This document shows, one piece after another, positions 27,423 to 37,242 of a stretch of DNA of 64,000 bases. The DNA is taken from assembly GCA_947569365.1 (NCBI GenBank), contig CANOSM010000007.1:1-64000 (forward strand), in the 5' to 3' direction. Each line of letters begins with the position of its first letter. The first letter of the stretch is position 1. The notes under the pieces were generated by a model. It ran no database searches. It had not been told where the DNA came from and saw nothing but the letters and a program-made list of their open reading frames with translations. A program made the position numbers and the translations under genes. The stretch is from an uncultured Clostridium sp. (GTDB taxonomy: Bacteria > Bacillota > Clostridia > TANB77 > CAG-508).

Positions 27423-27842
27423 ATGGAAATAGCAAAAGATTACATAGGAGTAGGAGTAGGTGCATTTATATTAAATGATAATAATGAATTATTATTACAA
27501 AAAAGAGCAGTACCAGCAGAAAAAGATCATTGGTGTATACCAGGTGGTAGACTAGAAATGTTTGAAACATTAGAAAATGCAGTTATTAGAGAAGCTAAAG
27601 AAGAAACAGATTTAGATATAGAAGTAATTAAATTAATGGGAGTATGTGACCACATTATAAAAGAGGAAAATGCACATTGGGTAGCAACAAGTTATTTATG
27701 CAAAATAAAAAGTAGGGAGCCAAAAATAATGGAACCAGATAAAGCATCTGATATGAGATGGTTTTCACTAGATAATTTACCAGATAAATTAACTATTACT
27801 ACAAAAAAAGCATTACAAGATTATAGAAAAATAAATATATAA
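27423..27842 (+). CDS. Nudix hydrolase
   Basis: 139 residues. IGVGVGAFILNDNNELLLQK, then the box IPGGRLEMFETLENAVIREA with KEETDLDI. HWVATSYLCKI after the box is typical of the Nudix branch that includes 8-oxo-dGTP and CTP pyrophosphatases. AAAGGAG precedes ATG 27423. Confidence 0.92.
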   Translation: MEIAKDYIGVGVGAFILNDNNELLLQKRAVPAEKDHWCIPGGRLEMFETLENAVIREAKEETDLDIEVIKLMGVCDHIIKEENAHWVATSYLCKIKSREPKIMEPDKASDMRWFSLDNLPDKLTITTKKALQDYRKINI

Positions 27843-27850
27843 AAAATATA

Positions 27851-27893
27851 ATAGAGTTTATTTGAAATAACTTTTAAATAAACTCTATTTTTG
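27851..27893. terminator. strong bidirectional terminator
   Basis: Perfect 13-base arms 27851-27863 and 27876-27888 (atagagtttattt) with T runs on both sides, between convergent genes. Confidence 0.9.
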
Positions 27894-27902
27894 ATTAATA
27901 TA

Positions 27903-28337
27903 TTATAAATATTGTTTTAAAGTTTCAACACTATCTTCTTGCATTACCACAAAATCATTTAAAATTGCTTTTACATCTGGTGCAGCATGTTCATTTTCGT
28001 TTAATAAACGTCTTCCTTCAATAATTCCCATATTTGTACCTTGCATTAAAAGTTCTGATAATTTAGATGTACTATCATCAGTTATAGTCTTCATTTGTAT
28101 ACCATACCAAGTCATTGCTTTATTCATAGCATTTGTCTCATGAGGTGCTTTTCTTGCATAATTATCATATAATTGATTTACTCTATTTGAGATATTCTCA
28201 TATTTACTATATTCAGTATTTAAAACATTTCTAAAATCACTATCCTTAACTTTAGGAGAAATATAAGAAATAGCATCCATTCCCATTGTAGCTCCTTTAT
28301 TTACTTCATCTAATATATTCAAATTTTGATTTTCCAT
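27903..28337 (-). CDS. four-helix-bundle (ferritin-like) protein, DUF2383-like
   Basis: 144 residues, all helical and soluble. Helix pairs NKGATMGMDAISYISPKV, a long KYENISNRVNQLYDNYA helix and a final VKAILNDFVVMQEDSVETL helix suggest a ferritin-like bundle of the DUF2383 type. The metal ligands of true ferritins are not clear. AGGAGG (minus strand) lies just before ATG 28337. Possibly a stress or cell-envelope associated protein, by analogy only. Confidence 0.55.
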   Translation of the reverse strand: MENQNLNILDEVNKGATMGMDAISYISPKVKDSDFRNVLNTEYSKYENISNRVNQLYDNYARKAPHETNAMNKAMTWYGIQMKTITDDSTSKLSELLMQGTNMGIIEGRRLLNENEHAAPDVKAILNDFVVMQEDSVETLKQYL

Positions 28338-28487
28338 AAAAATCCTCCAATCGTATATTTATTTATATATAGTATTTACAAATAAAATTAAAATATAATA
28401 AAAAATTAAAGTAAAAGCTAGAATGAATAAAAAAGTCTAAAAAAGAAACAATATAATATAGATATGAAAAAATTTGGAGGTAAAAAA

Positions 28488-28679
28488 ATGAAAGTTATAG
28501 ATAAAATTGCATTACTTCTTATTATAATAGGTGCAATAAATTGGGGATTAATAGGATTTTTTGAATTTAATTTAGTAGAAACCCTATTTGGAGATATGAC
28601 AGTTTTAAGTAGAATAATATATGGACTAGTTGGTATATCAGGACTATGGGGAATAAAAATGTTATTTGATAATGATTAA
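28488..28679 (+). CDS. DUF378 membrane protein
   Basis: 63 residues from ATG 28488 (GGAGG just before it). Two membrane segments; the motif GAINWGLIGFFEFNLVE and a RIIYGLVGISGLWGI second helix define DUF378 (YuzA-like). Function unknown, common in Firmicutes. Confidence 0.9.
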   Translation: MKVIDKIALLLIIIGAINWGLIGFFEFNLVETLFGDMTVLSRIIYGLVGISGLWGIKMLFDND

Positions 28680-28682
28680 GAA

Positions 28683-28710
28683 AAAGCCAGTAAAGAGCTG
28701 GCTTTTAATA
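28683..28710 (+). terminator. rho-independent terminator
   Basis: Arms aaagccag 28683-28690 and ctggcttt 28698-28705, then T residues. Confidence 0.88.
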
Positions 28711-28793
28711 TACATATATTTTGATATTGAAAAAAATTAAACATTAACTTAAAATAGTAATAGTAAAAAAATAATTTATAAGTAGGTGGAAAT

Positions 28794-29186
28794 ATGAAAG
28801 CTATTACTATAAAACAACCATGGGCAACTTTAATTGCAAAAGGATATAAAGAATATGAATTTAGAACATGGAAAACGAAATATAGAGGAGATATATTAAT
28901 ACATGCAGGAAAAGCAATAGATAAAAAGGCAATGGATAGATTTAAAAATCTTAATTTACAGTATCCAAAAGGCTGTATAATCGCAAAGGCAGAGATTACT
29001 GACTGCATATATGTAGATGACGAATTTAGAAAAAAAGTACTACCAAAAAATCCAGAAGTTTATAGAGGACTTATAACAAAAGATACTTGGGAAGGATATG
29101 GATTTAAAATTGAAAATGTAGAAGAGATAGAACCAATTGAAGTAAATGGAAAACTTAGTTTATGGGACTTTGATTATAAAGGATAG
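28794..29186 (+). CDS. ASCH-domain protein
   Basis: 130 residues. IKQPWATLIAKGYKEYEFRT is the classical ASCH signature, followed by ILIHAGKAID and IIAKAEITDCIYV. ASCH domains bind RNA or modified nucleosides and some are RNA-processing or nucleoside hydrolases. AGGTGG precedes ATG 28794. Confidence 0.92.
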   Translation: MKAITIKQPWATLIAKGYKEYEFRTWKTKYRGDILIHAGKAIDKKAMDRFKNLNLQYPKGCIIAKAEITDCIYVDDEFRKKVLPKNPEVYRGLITKDTWEGYGFKIENVEEIEPIEVNGKLSLWDFDYKG

Positions 29187-29306
29187 TTTAAAGCAATACT
29201 AATAGATTTATCAAAGAACAATATATAAATAATAGTATAAAATGTATAGTAATCTTTAGTAATTTATGTTGTACTATGAATATTAAACAAAGGAAGAGTG
29301 ATAAAG

Positions 29307-29582
29307 ATGATGTATCCATATTGCAAATATGCAGATGAAACAGAAGTTGTTTTCTCTCATATTATGAAGAATGAAGAAGGAGAAGAAATTATCCATGTAC
29401 ATTTTGAGAGACCAACTGAACATGGATTTGATAGTGTAAGATTTGAACTTCCAAGTTGTAAAATACTATATAAAGATGGGAATTATACAAATGAAGAAAT
29501 CGAATTATTTAAAACAGTAGTAGAACGTGGACTTCCATCTTTTTATAGATGGGCAAGAGAAGGAGGAATTTGTATTGCCTAA
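29307..29582 (+). CDS. conserved small protein paired with DUF4160
   Basis: About 91 residues (GTG 29298 is an alternative start). YADETEVVFSHI, VHFERPTEHGFDSVRFELPS and the terminal YRWAREGGICI. I recall this family as frequent small genes in gut Clostridia, but cannot name it. A broken copy lies at 13612-13760 here, and a broken DUF4160 gene follows directly, so the pair looks like a degrading toxin-antitoxin-like module. AAAGGAAG precedes the start. Confidence 0.7.
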   Translation: MMYPYCKYADETEVVFSHIMKNEEGEEIIHVHFERPTEHGFDSVRFELPSCKILYKDGNYTNEEIELFKTVVERGLPSFYRWAREGGICIA

Positions 29583-29596
29583 TATATTAGAATTAA

Positions 29597-29854
29597 TGTG
29601 GATATAAAATATATTTTTTGTCAAATGAGAATTGTGAACCGATTCATGTTCATATTCCAAAAGGAAAGCCAATACAAAATTCTACAAAAGTATAGCTTAC
29701 TAAAAGTGGCAGATGTATTATAGTAAATAATAAAATTAACATTCCAAGTAAAGAGTTAGGAGAATTATTAGAATCAATATCTAATAATTACTTTTATATA
29801 ATATCAGAATGGAAAAAGCATTTTTCACAAGAAGAGGTAAAATTTTACTGTTAA
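29597..29854 (+). pseudogene. DUF4160 family gene with a TAG in place of Trp
   Basis: Frame GYKIYFLSNENCEPIHVHI then PKGKP, IIVNNKINIPSKELGELL and a SEWKKHF ending is a DUF4160 protein. It has no start codon, and TAG at 29693-29695 replaces a Trp (KVWLTKSG in the family). Two defects mark it as decayed. Confidence 0.8.
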
Positions 29855-29870
29855 AATACATATTACTGAA

Positions 29871-29908
29871 AATAATCAGGCAGTTTGACTGTCTGATTAT
29901 TTTTTTCT
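29871..29908 (+). terminator. strong terminator
   Basis: Arms 29871-29883 and 29889-29901 (aataatcaggcag) with a TTGA loop region, followed by a T run. Confidence 0.9.
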
Positions 29909-29969
29909 ATAAATTATTAAAATTTAATTTATTATATATATTATTAATAATTATTTTATTTTAAAAGTA

Positions 29970-30017
29970 TTGACATCGTTCTTAAAATAGAATAATATAT
30001 AAATACAAACATTGTTC
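29970..30017 (+). promoter_or_regulatory. promoter with operator-like site
   Basis: TTGACA 29970-29975, 17 bases, TAATAT 29993-29998, then AAAC-ATT-GTTC at 30007-30017. It resembles the sites at 24425 and 63534 but has a three-base spacer. A TTCT/AGAA pair also lies in the -35/-10 spacer. Confidence 0.55.
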
Positions 30018-30053
30018 TGAATTAAGAATAATATTAAAGAAGGTGAATAAATA

Positions 30054-31295
30054 ATGGGATATTTAACAGCTAAACAATTATCAGATAAATGGGGAATCAC
30101 AGAAAGAAGAATAATAAAGTTATGTAAGGAAAATAGAATAAATGGTGCTAGAAAAGATGGTATGATATGGCTTATTCCAGAAAATACTATTAAACCATTA
30201 GATAAAAGAAATAAAATTTCGAAATATATAAATGTACAAAAAAGAATAATGATAGTAAACATTAATAATGAAATTGGATATAATCTAATATCATTACTAA
30301 AAAAAGAAGGATATATAACAGATGGAATATGTAATAATGATGTAAAAATTCATAAAGAGAAATTAGAAGACATAAACATTTGGAAAGTAGAAAAGTATAA
30401 TAAAAATGAAATAGATAAAGTATTAGAAAATTCAGATAAATACTATGAAGGACTCATTATTATAGATACAGAAACTATAAATAAAGAAGAAATACAACAT
30501 AAAGAATATCTAATAAAAGAATTCTCTAAAAAGATGAATTGTGAATCATCTATAATTTTGGTAAATAATATGGAAAATGCAAAAACAAAATTAGAACATA
30601 AATTATCAAAAAAATTAGCTGATGATGTAGGACTTAGAATAAATGCTATAAATATAAATGCACCAGTAAAGAATGAAAGAACAATCAACTATTATGAAAT
30701 AGCAGAAGATGTTTTGGAACTATTAAAGAAATTTAAAAATACATCAGGAATATCAATAACTACAGATGGAGGACATATTGAATTTGATGAAAATGGTAGA
30801 ACACAAAAACTAGAAGTAGGGAAATTTTATAAGATAATAAACAATTATTTAAAAAAATTAAATAAAGACTCATACATGTGGTGTGCATCTATTATGCTTG
30901 AAGATGAATGGACAGAAGAACCAGCAGAAATGAATTTTAGAATAAACAATTTAGATGCGGCAAATAGAGGTGCAAATATAGAAAGAATATTTATATTTAG
31001 CAAAAGTAGAATAAAAGAATTTAAAGAAAATAAAACATTAAAAATCTATATGCAAAGTAATATAAATACAATGTTTGTAGATTATGATGAAATAAAACAA
31101 AAAGAGCCAAAGCTACTAGAGCTAGTAAAAGATGGATGGGATGGAATAGATAAAGATACATTAATAGTAGACCTGCCAGAAAGTGATGAAAAAAGAGGAT
31201 TTATAAGTATAAATAAAGATGAAGTAAAAAAAGCTTATGAATGTTTTATAAACTTAAAAAAATATTCAAAAGACTTAAAAGAAATTTTAAAATAA
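30054..31295 (+). CDS. HTH DNA-binding protein with Rossmann-like region, unknown function
   Basis: 413 residues. The N-terminal YLTAKQLSDKWGITERRIIK is an excisionase/MerR-type winged helix, continuing to GMIWLIPENT. A middle part (about residues 60-225) looks like a Rossmann nucleotide-binding or NAD-dependent epimerase fold (RIMIVNINNEIGYNLISLLK). The C-terminal half (from about 240) includes YMWCASIMLEDEWTEEP and an IERIFIFSKSRI segment I do not recognise. It has its own regulated promoter. It could be a regulator with a sensory or enzymatic domain; function unknown. Confidence 0.65.
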   Translation: MGYLTAKQLSDKWGITERRIIKLCKENRINGARKDGMIWLIPENTIKPLDKRNKISKYINVQKRIMIVNINNEIGYNLISLLKKEGYITDGICNNDVKIHKEKLEDINIWKVEKYNKNEIDKVLENSDKYYEGLIIIDTETINKEEIQHKEYLIKEFSKKMNCESSIILVNNMENAKTKLEHKLSKKLADDVGLRINAININAPVKNERTINYYEIAEDVLELLKKFKNTSGISITTDGGHIEFDENGRTQKLEVGKFYKIINNYLKKLNKDSYMWCASIMLEDEWTEEPAEMNFRINNLDAANRGANIERIFIFSKSRIKEFKENKTLKIYMQSNINTMFVDYDEIKQKEPKLLELVKDGWDGIDKDTLIVDLPESDEKRGFISINKDEVKKAYECFINLKKYSKDLKEILK

Positions 31296-31307
31296 TAGGA
31301 GGTAAAA

Positions 31308-31811
31308 ATGAATAAATTAGTTTTTAAGAAAATTCAAAAAAAGGACGAAGAGCAGCTATTAAATTTAATTAAAACTGTATTAGACAATCTAGAAAATCCT
31401 CAATTCTTTATTAGTTATGAAGACTGGGAGCTAAAGCAATTATTTAATGAAGACTATGCACCACTACTAGGAGCTTATGATGGAGAAAAATTAGTAGGTA
31501 TGAGTCAATTATACGTAAGACAGGATTTTCTAGAGGAGTATATAAAGATACTAGGGTTAGAAGGATATAAGGTATGTGAATTTGGTGGTAATTTAGTATT
31601 ACCAGAGTATAGAGGTCAAGGTATAGTATATGAGCTTGTAAAAAGACAAATTAAACTTGCTAGAGATATAGGATTTGATTACTTGTTATCAATGTGCCAC
31701 CCAGATAATTTAGCAAGTAAAAAAACAATAATGAAATTAGGACTTAAATATGTTAAAACAGAAACTGTTAATGGTAATTATTTAAGAGACATATTTTTAA
31801 TGAAATTATAG
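31308..31811 (+). CDS. GNAT acetyltransferase
   Basis: 167 residues. VCEFGGNLVLPEYRGQGIVY gives the acetyl-CoA loop (RGQGI). A middle LLGAYDGEKLVGMSQLYV strand pair and the NLASKKTIMKLGLKYV ending complete the GNAT fold. AGGAGG precedes ATG 31308, 12 bases after the previous gene. Substrate unknown. Confidence 0.9.
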   Translation: MNKLVFKKIQKKDEEQLLNLIKTVLDNLENPQFFISYEDWELKQLFNEDYAPLLGAYDGEKLVGMSQLYVRQDFLEEYIKILGLEGYKVCEFGGNLVLPEYRGQGIVYELVKRQIKLARDIGFDYLLSMCHPDNLASKKTIMKLGLKYVKTETVNGNYLRDIFLMKL

Positions 31812-31822
31812 GAGAAAATTAA

Positions 31823-32362
31823 ATGGAAATATCTATAACATACATTATTTCACAAATATTTACGATACTTACTTATGGACTACTTGCAATATCATATTAT
31901 GGAAAAAGTAGAAAAAATGTATTAATAATAAGCTTTTTATCGGTAGCAGCAAATACTATTGCATACATTCTGCTAAACGCATATACAGGTGTTGCTATGT
32001 GCATAGTAGCACTAATAAGAAATATAATATTTTTAATAGATGAAAGAAGAAATGGAAAAAGTGACAAAATCTATAAAAAGGATATTGTTATATTAATAAT
32101 ATTATTTGGTATATCTATTATTTCATCTATATTTACTTATAATGGATTTTATAGTTTGTTAGTTGTATTTGGAACCATGATTTATACATATTCTGTTTGG
32201 CAGAAAAAAACAAGTGTATATAAGATATTAGGAATACCAACAGAGTTTTTATTTGTATTATATAATATTTATATAAAATCAATATTTGGTGTTATTGCAG
32301 AGACAATACTTATGATATGTTCTATAACTGGATATATACTAGAAGTAAAGAAAAATAAATAA
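31823..32362 (+). CDS. YgjV-family membrane protein, second copy
   Basis: 179 residues with about six membrane helices. AANTIAYILLNAYTGVAMCI and a RNIIFLIDERR loop match the arrangement of the copy at 8663-9229. It lies 11 bases after the GNAT gene, in the same run. Function of the family is unknown. Confidence 0.78.
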   Translation: MEISITYIISQIFTILTYGLLAISYYGKSRKNVLIISFLSVAANTIAYILLNAYTGVAMCIVALIRNIIFLIDERRNGKSDKIYKKDIVILIILFGISIISSIFTYNGFYSLLVVFGTMIYTYSVWQKKTSVYKILGIPTEFLFVLYNIYIKSIFGVIAETILMICSITGYILEVKKNK

Positions 32363-32495
32363 ATATAAAAAAATATATATTGTATTTTAATGTGTTTTAT
32401 AAATTGATAAAAGTAAAAAAATTTACTTTATATCTAATTAAAAAACACATTATTTTTTTATATTTGATAAAAATATTATTAATAATCGAAATATT

Positions 32496-32545
32496 TATAT
32501 CGATAAACGATATAAATTGACGAAAAACGAATATGGCATTATAAT
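32496..32545 (+). promoter_or_regulatory. promoter with palindromic operator of the XRE-HAD gene
   Basis: Inverted repeat TATATCG-ataaa-CGATATA (32496-32514) lies just upstream of TTGACG (32517-32522), 17 bases, TATAAT (32540-32545). Further CG-containing repeats (cgataaacg, cgaaaaacg) flank it. The downstream gene encodes an XRE-type repressor domain, so autoregulation is likely. Confidence 0.8.
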
Positions 32546-32568
32546 AAATATTGAATGGAGGTAATTTT

Positions 32569-33612
32569 ATGGCTATTATTACAAAGTTAGACGAACTAAT
32601 GAAGAAAAGAGGATATACACTTGGAAGATTATCAGAAGAAGTAGGAATTACACCATGCAACCTTTCAAATATTAAAAATGGAAATATATCAGCTATAAGA
32701 TTTAGCACTTTAGAAGAAATATGTAAAGTACTAGAATGTCAGCCTGGAGACTTATTAAAATATGAAGAAATGGATAAAAAAAGAGTTATACCATTATTTT
32801 TAGATTATTCTGGAACAACAGACTTATTACTTAAAGGTGGAGCAGAAAATGTAAAAAAATTTTTTGATTCTATTATAGATATACAAAAAAAGTCAAAATG
32901 CGAAGTACAAACAATAATGGTTACAGGATCTTCATGTGAATCTGCTAGAAGTAAACATAAATTACTTTGTGAACTTGCCGAAAATTATGGCATGCCAAAT
33001 TTATTTAAAGGAGTAGTTTCAGAGTACTGTGGATTTATTGGAACAAAAAACAAATCCGAGAAATTATTAACTTTAGATACAAGAATATTAGATAAAAGAT
33101 CTGAGATAGAAGAAATTGCAAATCAGTATGGAGGAAAGATTAGTAAAGAAGTTACAAGTATGTATAATATAGTATTTGATAAAATAAGTAGAACTGATTT
33201 AGCAGAGGCAAGCGAAAAAATAGAGAAATTAATAGGAGACGAAGAAATAGAAACTGTTACATATTATGATGCATATGGTAAAGAATGTGATGTAAAACCT
33301 AAAAAACATTCTAAATCAGAAGCAGTATTAATGTTGACAAAAAAACTAAATGAAAAATATTCTATACCTTTTGTGATAATAGGAGGAGATTCACAAGATG
33401 AAGACTTAAAAATGTATACCAAAAATAAAGAAAAAATATCAAAAATGGGACTATCATCTGTATTTATTGCACCATCTAATATAGGAGAAATAAGTAGTCA
33501 TGATGAAAATATTATTATAGGTGACTGGGAAAATTCTGATGGAATTGCTCAATGTATAAACAAACTTAATTCAAGAATTAAAGTAAGAGAAGATGGGGGA
33601 TTAGATATATGA
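32569..33612 (+). CDS. XRE-type HTH fused to a HAD-like domain
   Basis: 347 residues from ATG 32569 (GGAGG before it). Residues about 1-65 form a Cro/C1-type HTH (LSEEVGITPCNLSNIKNGNI). Residues from about 75 show HAD-like motifs: LDYSGTTDLL, MVTGSS, KPKKHSKSEAV with Lys, and VIIGGDSQDEDL, as in Cof-type phosphatases. A regulator linked to a HAD fold suggests sensing of, or action on, a phosphorylated small molecule. It overlaps the next gene by ATGA and heads a three-gene operon with a PEP-synthase-like enzyme. Confidence 0.78.
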   Translation: MAIITKLDELMKKRGYTLGRLSEEVGITPCNLSNIKNGNISAIRFSTLEEICKVLECQPGDLLKYEEMDKKRVIPLFLDYSGTTDLLLKGGAENVKKFFDSIIDIQKKSKCEVQTIMVTGSSCESARSKHKLLCELAENYGMPNLFKGVVSEYCGFIGTKNKSEKLLTLDTRILDKRSEIEEIANQYGGKISKEVTSMYNIVFDKISRTDLAEASEKIEKLIGDEEIETVTYYDAYGKECDVKPKKHSKSEAVLMLTKKLNEKYSIPFVIIGGDSQDEDLKMYTKNKEKISKMGLSSVFIAPSNIGEISSHDENIIIGDWENSDGIAQCINKLNSRIKVREDGGLDI

Positions 33613-34028
33613 AAAGATATGTATTAATGTTTGAATATGATAGTAAAAAATTCATGGATATAGAAAAAATTATAATATTTAATGAAAATTTAAAAAAAGT
33701 AGAAGAAAAAGAAAAGAGAATAAGTATGTTCTTTTATGGAGATACATCTAATGAAGAACTATCGACATTTATGAGCTATTTTAATAATCTAGTAAAAAAA
33801 GAAATATGTAATCTTTCCATTTCGTTAAAAACAAAAGAAGTAATTTTTGAAAAAGGAATTAATAACAAATCTATTAAATTATCTGCTCAAAATGCTAGAG
33901 ATATAAAAAACAAAAAATTTGATAATATCATAAATGAATATTATTGTGATAATGAAGATGATGTTGAGATAAAACTATTACCAACAAAGAATTGGGAGAG
34001 TATAATTTTAGATTTAATAGGAGAATAA
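33609..34028 (+). CDS. hypothetical protein in the XRE-HAD operon
   Basis: 139 residues, no membrane segment, no recognised domain. It opens MKRYVLMFEYDSKKF and contains many Lys and Glu residues. It overlaps the XRE-HAD gene by ATGA and is followed after three bases by the PEP-synthase-like gene. The tight packing suggests an accessory role to that enzyme. Confidence 0.6.
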   Translation: MKRYVLMFEYDSKKFMDIEKIIIFNENLKKVEEKEKRISMFFYGDTSNEELSTFMSYFNNLVKKEICNLSISLKTKEVIFEKGINNKSIKLSAQNARDIKNKKFDNIINEYYCDNEDDVEIKLLPTKNWESIILDLIGE

Positions 34029-34031
34029 ATT

Positions 34032-36454
34032 ATGAACATAAAATTTTTTCGGTGAAATTGAAGAAAATGATGCTGTTGGAGGAAAAGGAGCATCTCTTGC
34101 TAAAATGTATAAAAATAACTTCAACATACCAAATGGTTATGTAATAATGACAGATGTGTTTAATGAATTTTTAATAAAAAATAATATAAAAGATAAAATA
34201 CAAAAAATAGTTGAAAGATGTAATATAGATGATGAAATAGAGATAGAGCAAAAAGCTAAAGAAATAGCACAAATTATCTCTAATAGTTATATATCAGATA
34301 GTATAAAAGAAGAAATTATTAAATACTATAAAAAGCTAAATTGTAGATATGTAGCTGTAAGATCATCTTCCAAAAACGAAGATGGAAAAAGCCATGCATG
34401 GGCAGGACAATTAGAAACTTTTTTAAATATAGATGAAACAAACTTGATAGAATGTGTAAAAAAATGCTGGAGTTCAATTTTTAGTCCTAGAGCCGTTAGT
34501 TATAGAATAAAAAATAATGATACATCAGATATTTCAGTTGCTGTTGTTGTACAAGAAATGATACAAAGCGAAGTATCTGGTGTAGCTTTTTCAATAAATC
34601 CAACTAATAATAATTCAAATGAAATTATTATAGAAAGTGCATTAGGACTAGGAGAAGCAATAGTGTCAGGAAAAGTAACTCCAGATACCTATATTATAGA
34701 TAAAAATAAAGATAATATAAAAAATAAAGAAATAAAAATACAAAAAAGTAAATTGATAAAAATTAATAGTAATAATAAATGGATTAATATTTCAGATGGA
34801 AAAGAACAAAAGCTAAAAGATGAAATGATTTTGAAATTATCAAAATTAATTAAAGAGATAGAAAAAAAATATGGATTTCCAGTAGATGTAGAATGGGCAA
34901 TAGAAAATAAAGAAATATATATATTACAATGTAGACCTGTTACTACAGTAGAAAGAGATGAATTAGTAGAAAAAATAAAAAGAAAACGGAAATTGGAATT
35001 TTTACGTTTCAAGGAAATTTAATTGGTTTGTAGAAAACACACAAATTTATTGCACTTTAGAAAAATATCAAAAAGAACTATTAGGATTTAATATTAAAAC
35101 GCAAAATTACTTATGTTTAAATGGTGATGAATATGCATTAGATTCAAATTTTAAAAAACTATGTTACAGATTAGATAATTTACTAAAAAATGATGAAGAC
35201 TTCTTTGAAAAATTTGCGAAAATAGAATTTAATTTAGGGGAAGAGATTAAGAACTATATAAAATATTTAAAAAATAAAGATTTAAGTAATTTAACTTTTG
35301 AAGAGATTTCAGAAGAATTTAAAAGATTTAATCATTTATATATAAAAAGTTTTATACCTGCTATGACAAGACCAGAAGATTACTTAACAGATACTTTAAA
35401 AAAAGAACTTATAAAATCAAAATTTGTAAAAAATGATATTGACTTTATTTTTCTAAAAATTTCTACATGTCCGAATTACTCTCCGCTTTCTTATAGTGAA
35501 GAACCACTAGATTTATTAAAAATAGCTTCAGAATTAAAGAAAGGGAAAAATATAGACCAATTAATCGATAAGCATATTCAAAAATATTCGTGGATGAAAG
35601 GACCTTTAGAATTTGAAAGCACTGCTTTTGCAAAAGAATACTATATAACAAGATTAAATAATCTAGTAAATTATGATATTGAAGCAAAAATTAAAAATAT
35701 TAATGATGTTAGAAAAAATAATGAAACAGAGTATAAAAACATATTAAATCAATACGAATTTACTGAAAAAGCTAAAAAATTAATTAAAGCAATTAGAGAT
35801 TTTATTTTTTTAAGATCATATATGACAGAATGTTCAGATAATTTATTTTATGTAGGTAGAATTACTATTTTTAAAGAAATTTCTAACAGAACAAAAATTA
35901 AAGAAGAAGATTTAATTATGCTTAGTGATGTAGAAATATTAGATATTATGAAAAATCAAGGAACTATGAGTAAAAAAATTGAAAATACACTTGAAAATAG
36001 AAAAAAAGGTTTTGCAATAATGTGGCTTGATGGTAACATTCAAACGAGATTTGGAGATGAGACTTTAAAATTGCAAAATGAAATAGCTACAACATATAAA
36101 ACTTTAGTAGATGAAAAAAATAAGTTGGGCAAAAGAATAATTTATGGTAGTATTGCAAATAAAGGAAAAGTTAGAGGAATAGCTAAAATTTTAAATACAT
36201 ATCAAGACATTTATAAGGTAGAAAAAGGAGATATTATTGTAACAACTATGACATCTCCAGAGTATACACTAGCTATGGAAAAAGCAATAGGATTTATTAC
36301 TGACGAGGGAGGAATTACATGCCATGCAGCTATTCTTTCTAGAGAATTTAATGTACCATGTGTTGTAGGAACAATTAATGGCACAAAAGAAATAAAAGAT
36401 GGACAGATCATAGAATTAGATGCATACAATGGTAAAATCTATATTTTAGACTAA
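34032..36454 (+). CDS. PEP-synthase/rifampin-phosphotransferase-like enzyme with two CGG +1 shift sites
   Basis: About 806 residues when joined. The N-terminal ATP-grasp-like domain begins FFGEIEENDAVGGKGASLAK and includes RSSSKNEDGKSHAWAGQLET. The C-terminal swivelling domain has the phosphohistidine motif GGITCHAAILSREFNVPCVV. These are domains of PEP synthase and rifampin phosphotransferase. The frame breaks twice, at CGG 34050-34052 (codon 7) and CGG 34987-34989. Each time skipping the C before GGT or GGA restores the frame. No other break is seen in 2.4 kb, so two independent random insertions at CGG are unlikely. Substrate unknown; modification of an antibiotic or small molecule is possible. 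Confidence 0.85.
34050..34053 (+). other. CGGT +1 frameshift site, first in the PEP-synthase-like gene
   Basis: In-frame CGG as codon 7; frame 0 stops at once (CGG TGA). Skipping the C gives FFGEIEEND and the long downstream frame. Confidence 0.88.
34987..34990 (+). other. CGGA +1 frameshift site, second in the PEP-synthase-like gene
   Basis: In-frame CGG followed by A in the middle of the gene. The +1 frame from GGA is open to the stop at 36454. Confidence 0.85.
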
Positions 36455-36543
36455 TACTTATAATAAAATTATTAAACAAAAAGAAAAAATATAAACTGTT
36501 ATAGATATAAAGAAATACCTTATAAAAAATATATATTATTATA

Positions 36544-36585
36544 AAAGAACTGTTATTTTAAAAAATATGTACAGTTCTTTTTTCT
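36544..36585 (+). terminator. terminator of the XRE-HAD operon
   Basis: Arms aaagaactgt 36544-36553 and acagttcttt 36571-36580, followed by T residues. Confidence 0.85.
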
Positions 36586-36660
36586 ATATTACTAGTAAGT
36601 TTCTTTAAAATATGATATACATTAATAATAAAAATTAATAAAAATGAAAGGTTGTTTTGT

Positions 36661-37233
36661 ATGGAGTTTAATAGTAATGATATAACAAATGTGATTAAGA
36701 ATAGAAGAAGTCACAGAAAGTATCTAAATAAAGAGATACCAGATAAAATACTAGAAGAAATAATAAACTGCGGACGAAATGCACCATTTGGAGGAAAGCC
36801 AACACCAGACTGTCAAGTAACAGAATATATAATAATAAAAGATAATGAAGTTAAGGAAAAACTAGCATTAAACTATAAAGATAGAAGTTTTATAAAAACA
36901 GCACCAGTTATAATAGCCATACTTGCAAATAAAAATAATGATCCAAAATATGAAGAATATATTTTAAGTTCTGCACTATCTATTCAAAATATGATAATTG
37001 CAGCAGAAAGTTTTGGTATAGGAAGTTGCATACTAAGTTGTTTTATGAATTATGAAAAACACTTGCAAGATAAAATAATTTCTAGAGAGATATTAAATTT
37101 GCCAGAAAATATAGAATTAGTTGCACTACTTTCTTTGGGATATAAAGATAATAATGAAGAAATTATGGAAAAGAAACTAAAAGATTATAATGATATTGTA
37201 TATATAGATAAATATAAAAATCAAAAGGATTAG
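36661..37233 (+). CDS. nitroreductase-family oxidoreductase
   Basis: 190 residues from ATG 36661, with AAAGG nine bases before (TTG 36652 is an alternative). NRRSHRKYLNKEIPDKILEE is the FMN-binding start of the family, RNAPFGGK follows, and IGSCILSCF and VALLSLGYKD close the fold. It reduces nitro- or quinone-type substrates using FMN and NAD(P)H. Physiological substrate unknown. Confidence 0.9.
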   Translation: MEFNSNDITNVIKNRRSHRKYLNKEIPDKILEEIINCGRNAPFGGKPTPDCQVTEYIIIKDNEVKEKLALNYKDRSFIKTAPVIIAILANKNNDPKYEEYILSSALSIQNMIIAAESFGIGSCILSCFMNYEKHLQDKIISREILNLPENIELVALLSLGYKDNNEEIMEKKLKDYNDIVYIDKYKNQKD

Positions 37234-37242
37234 ATTAAAAAT

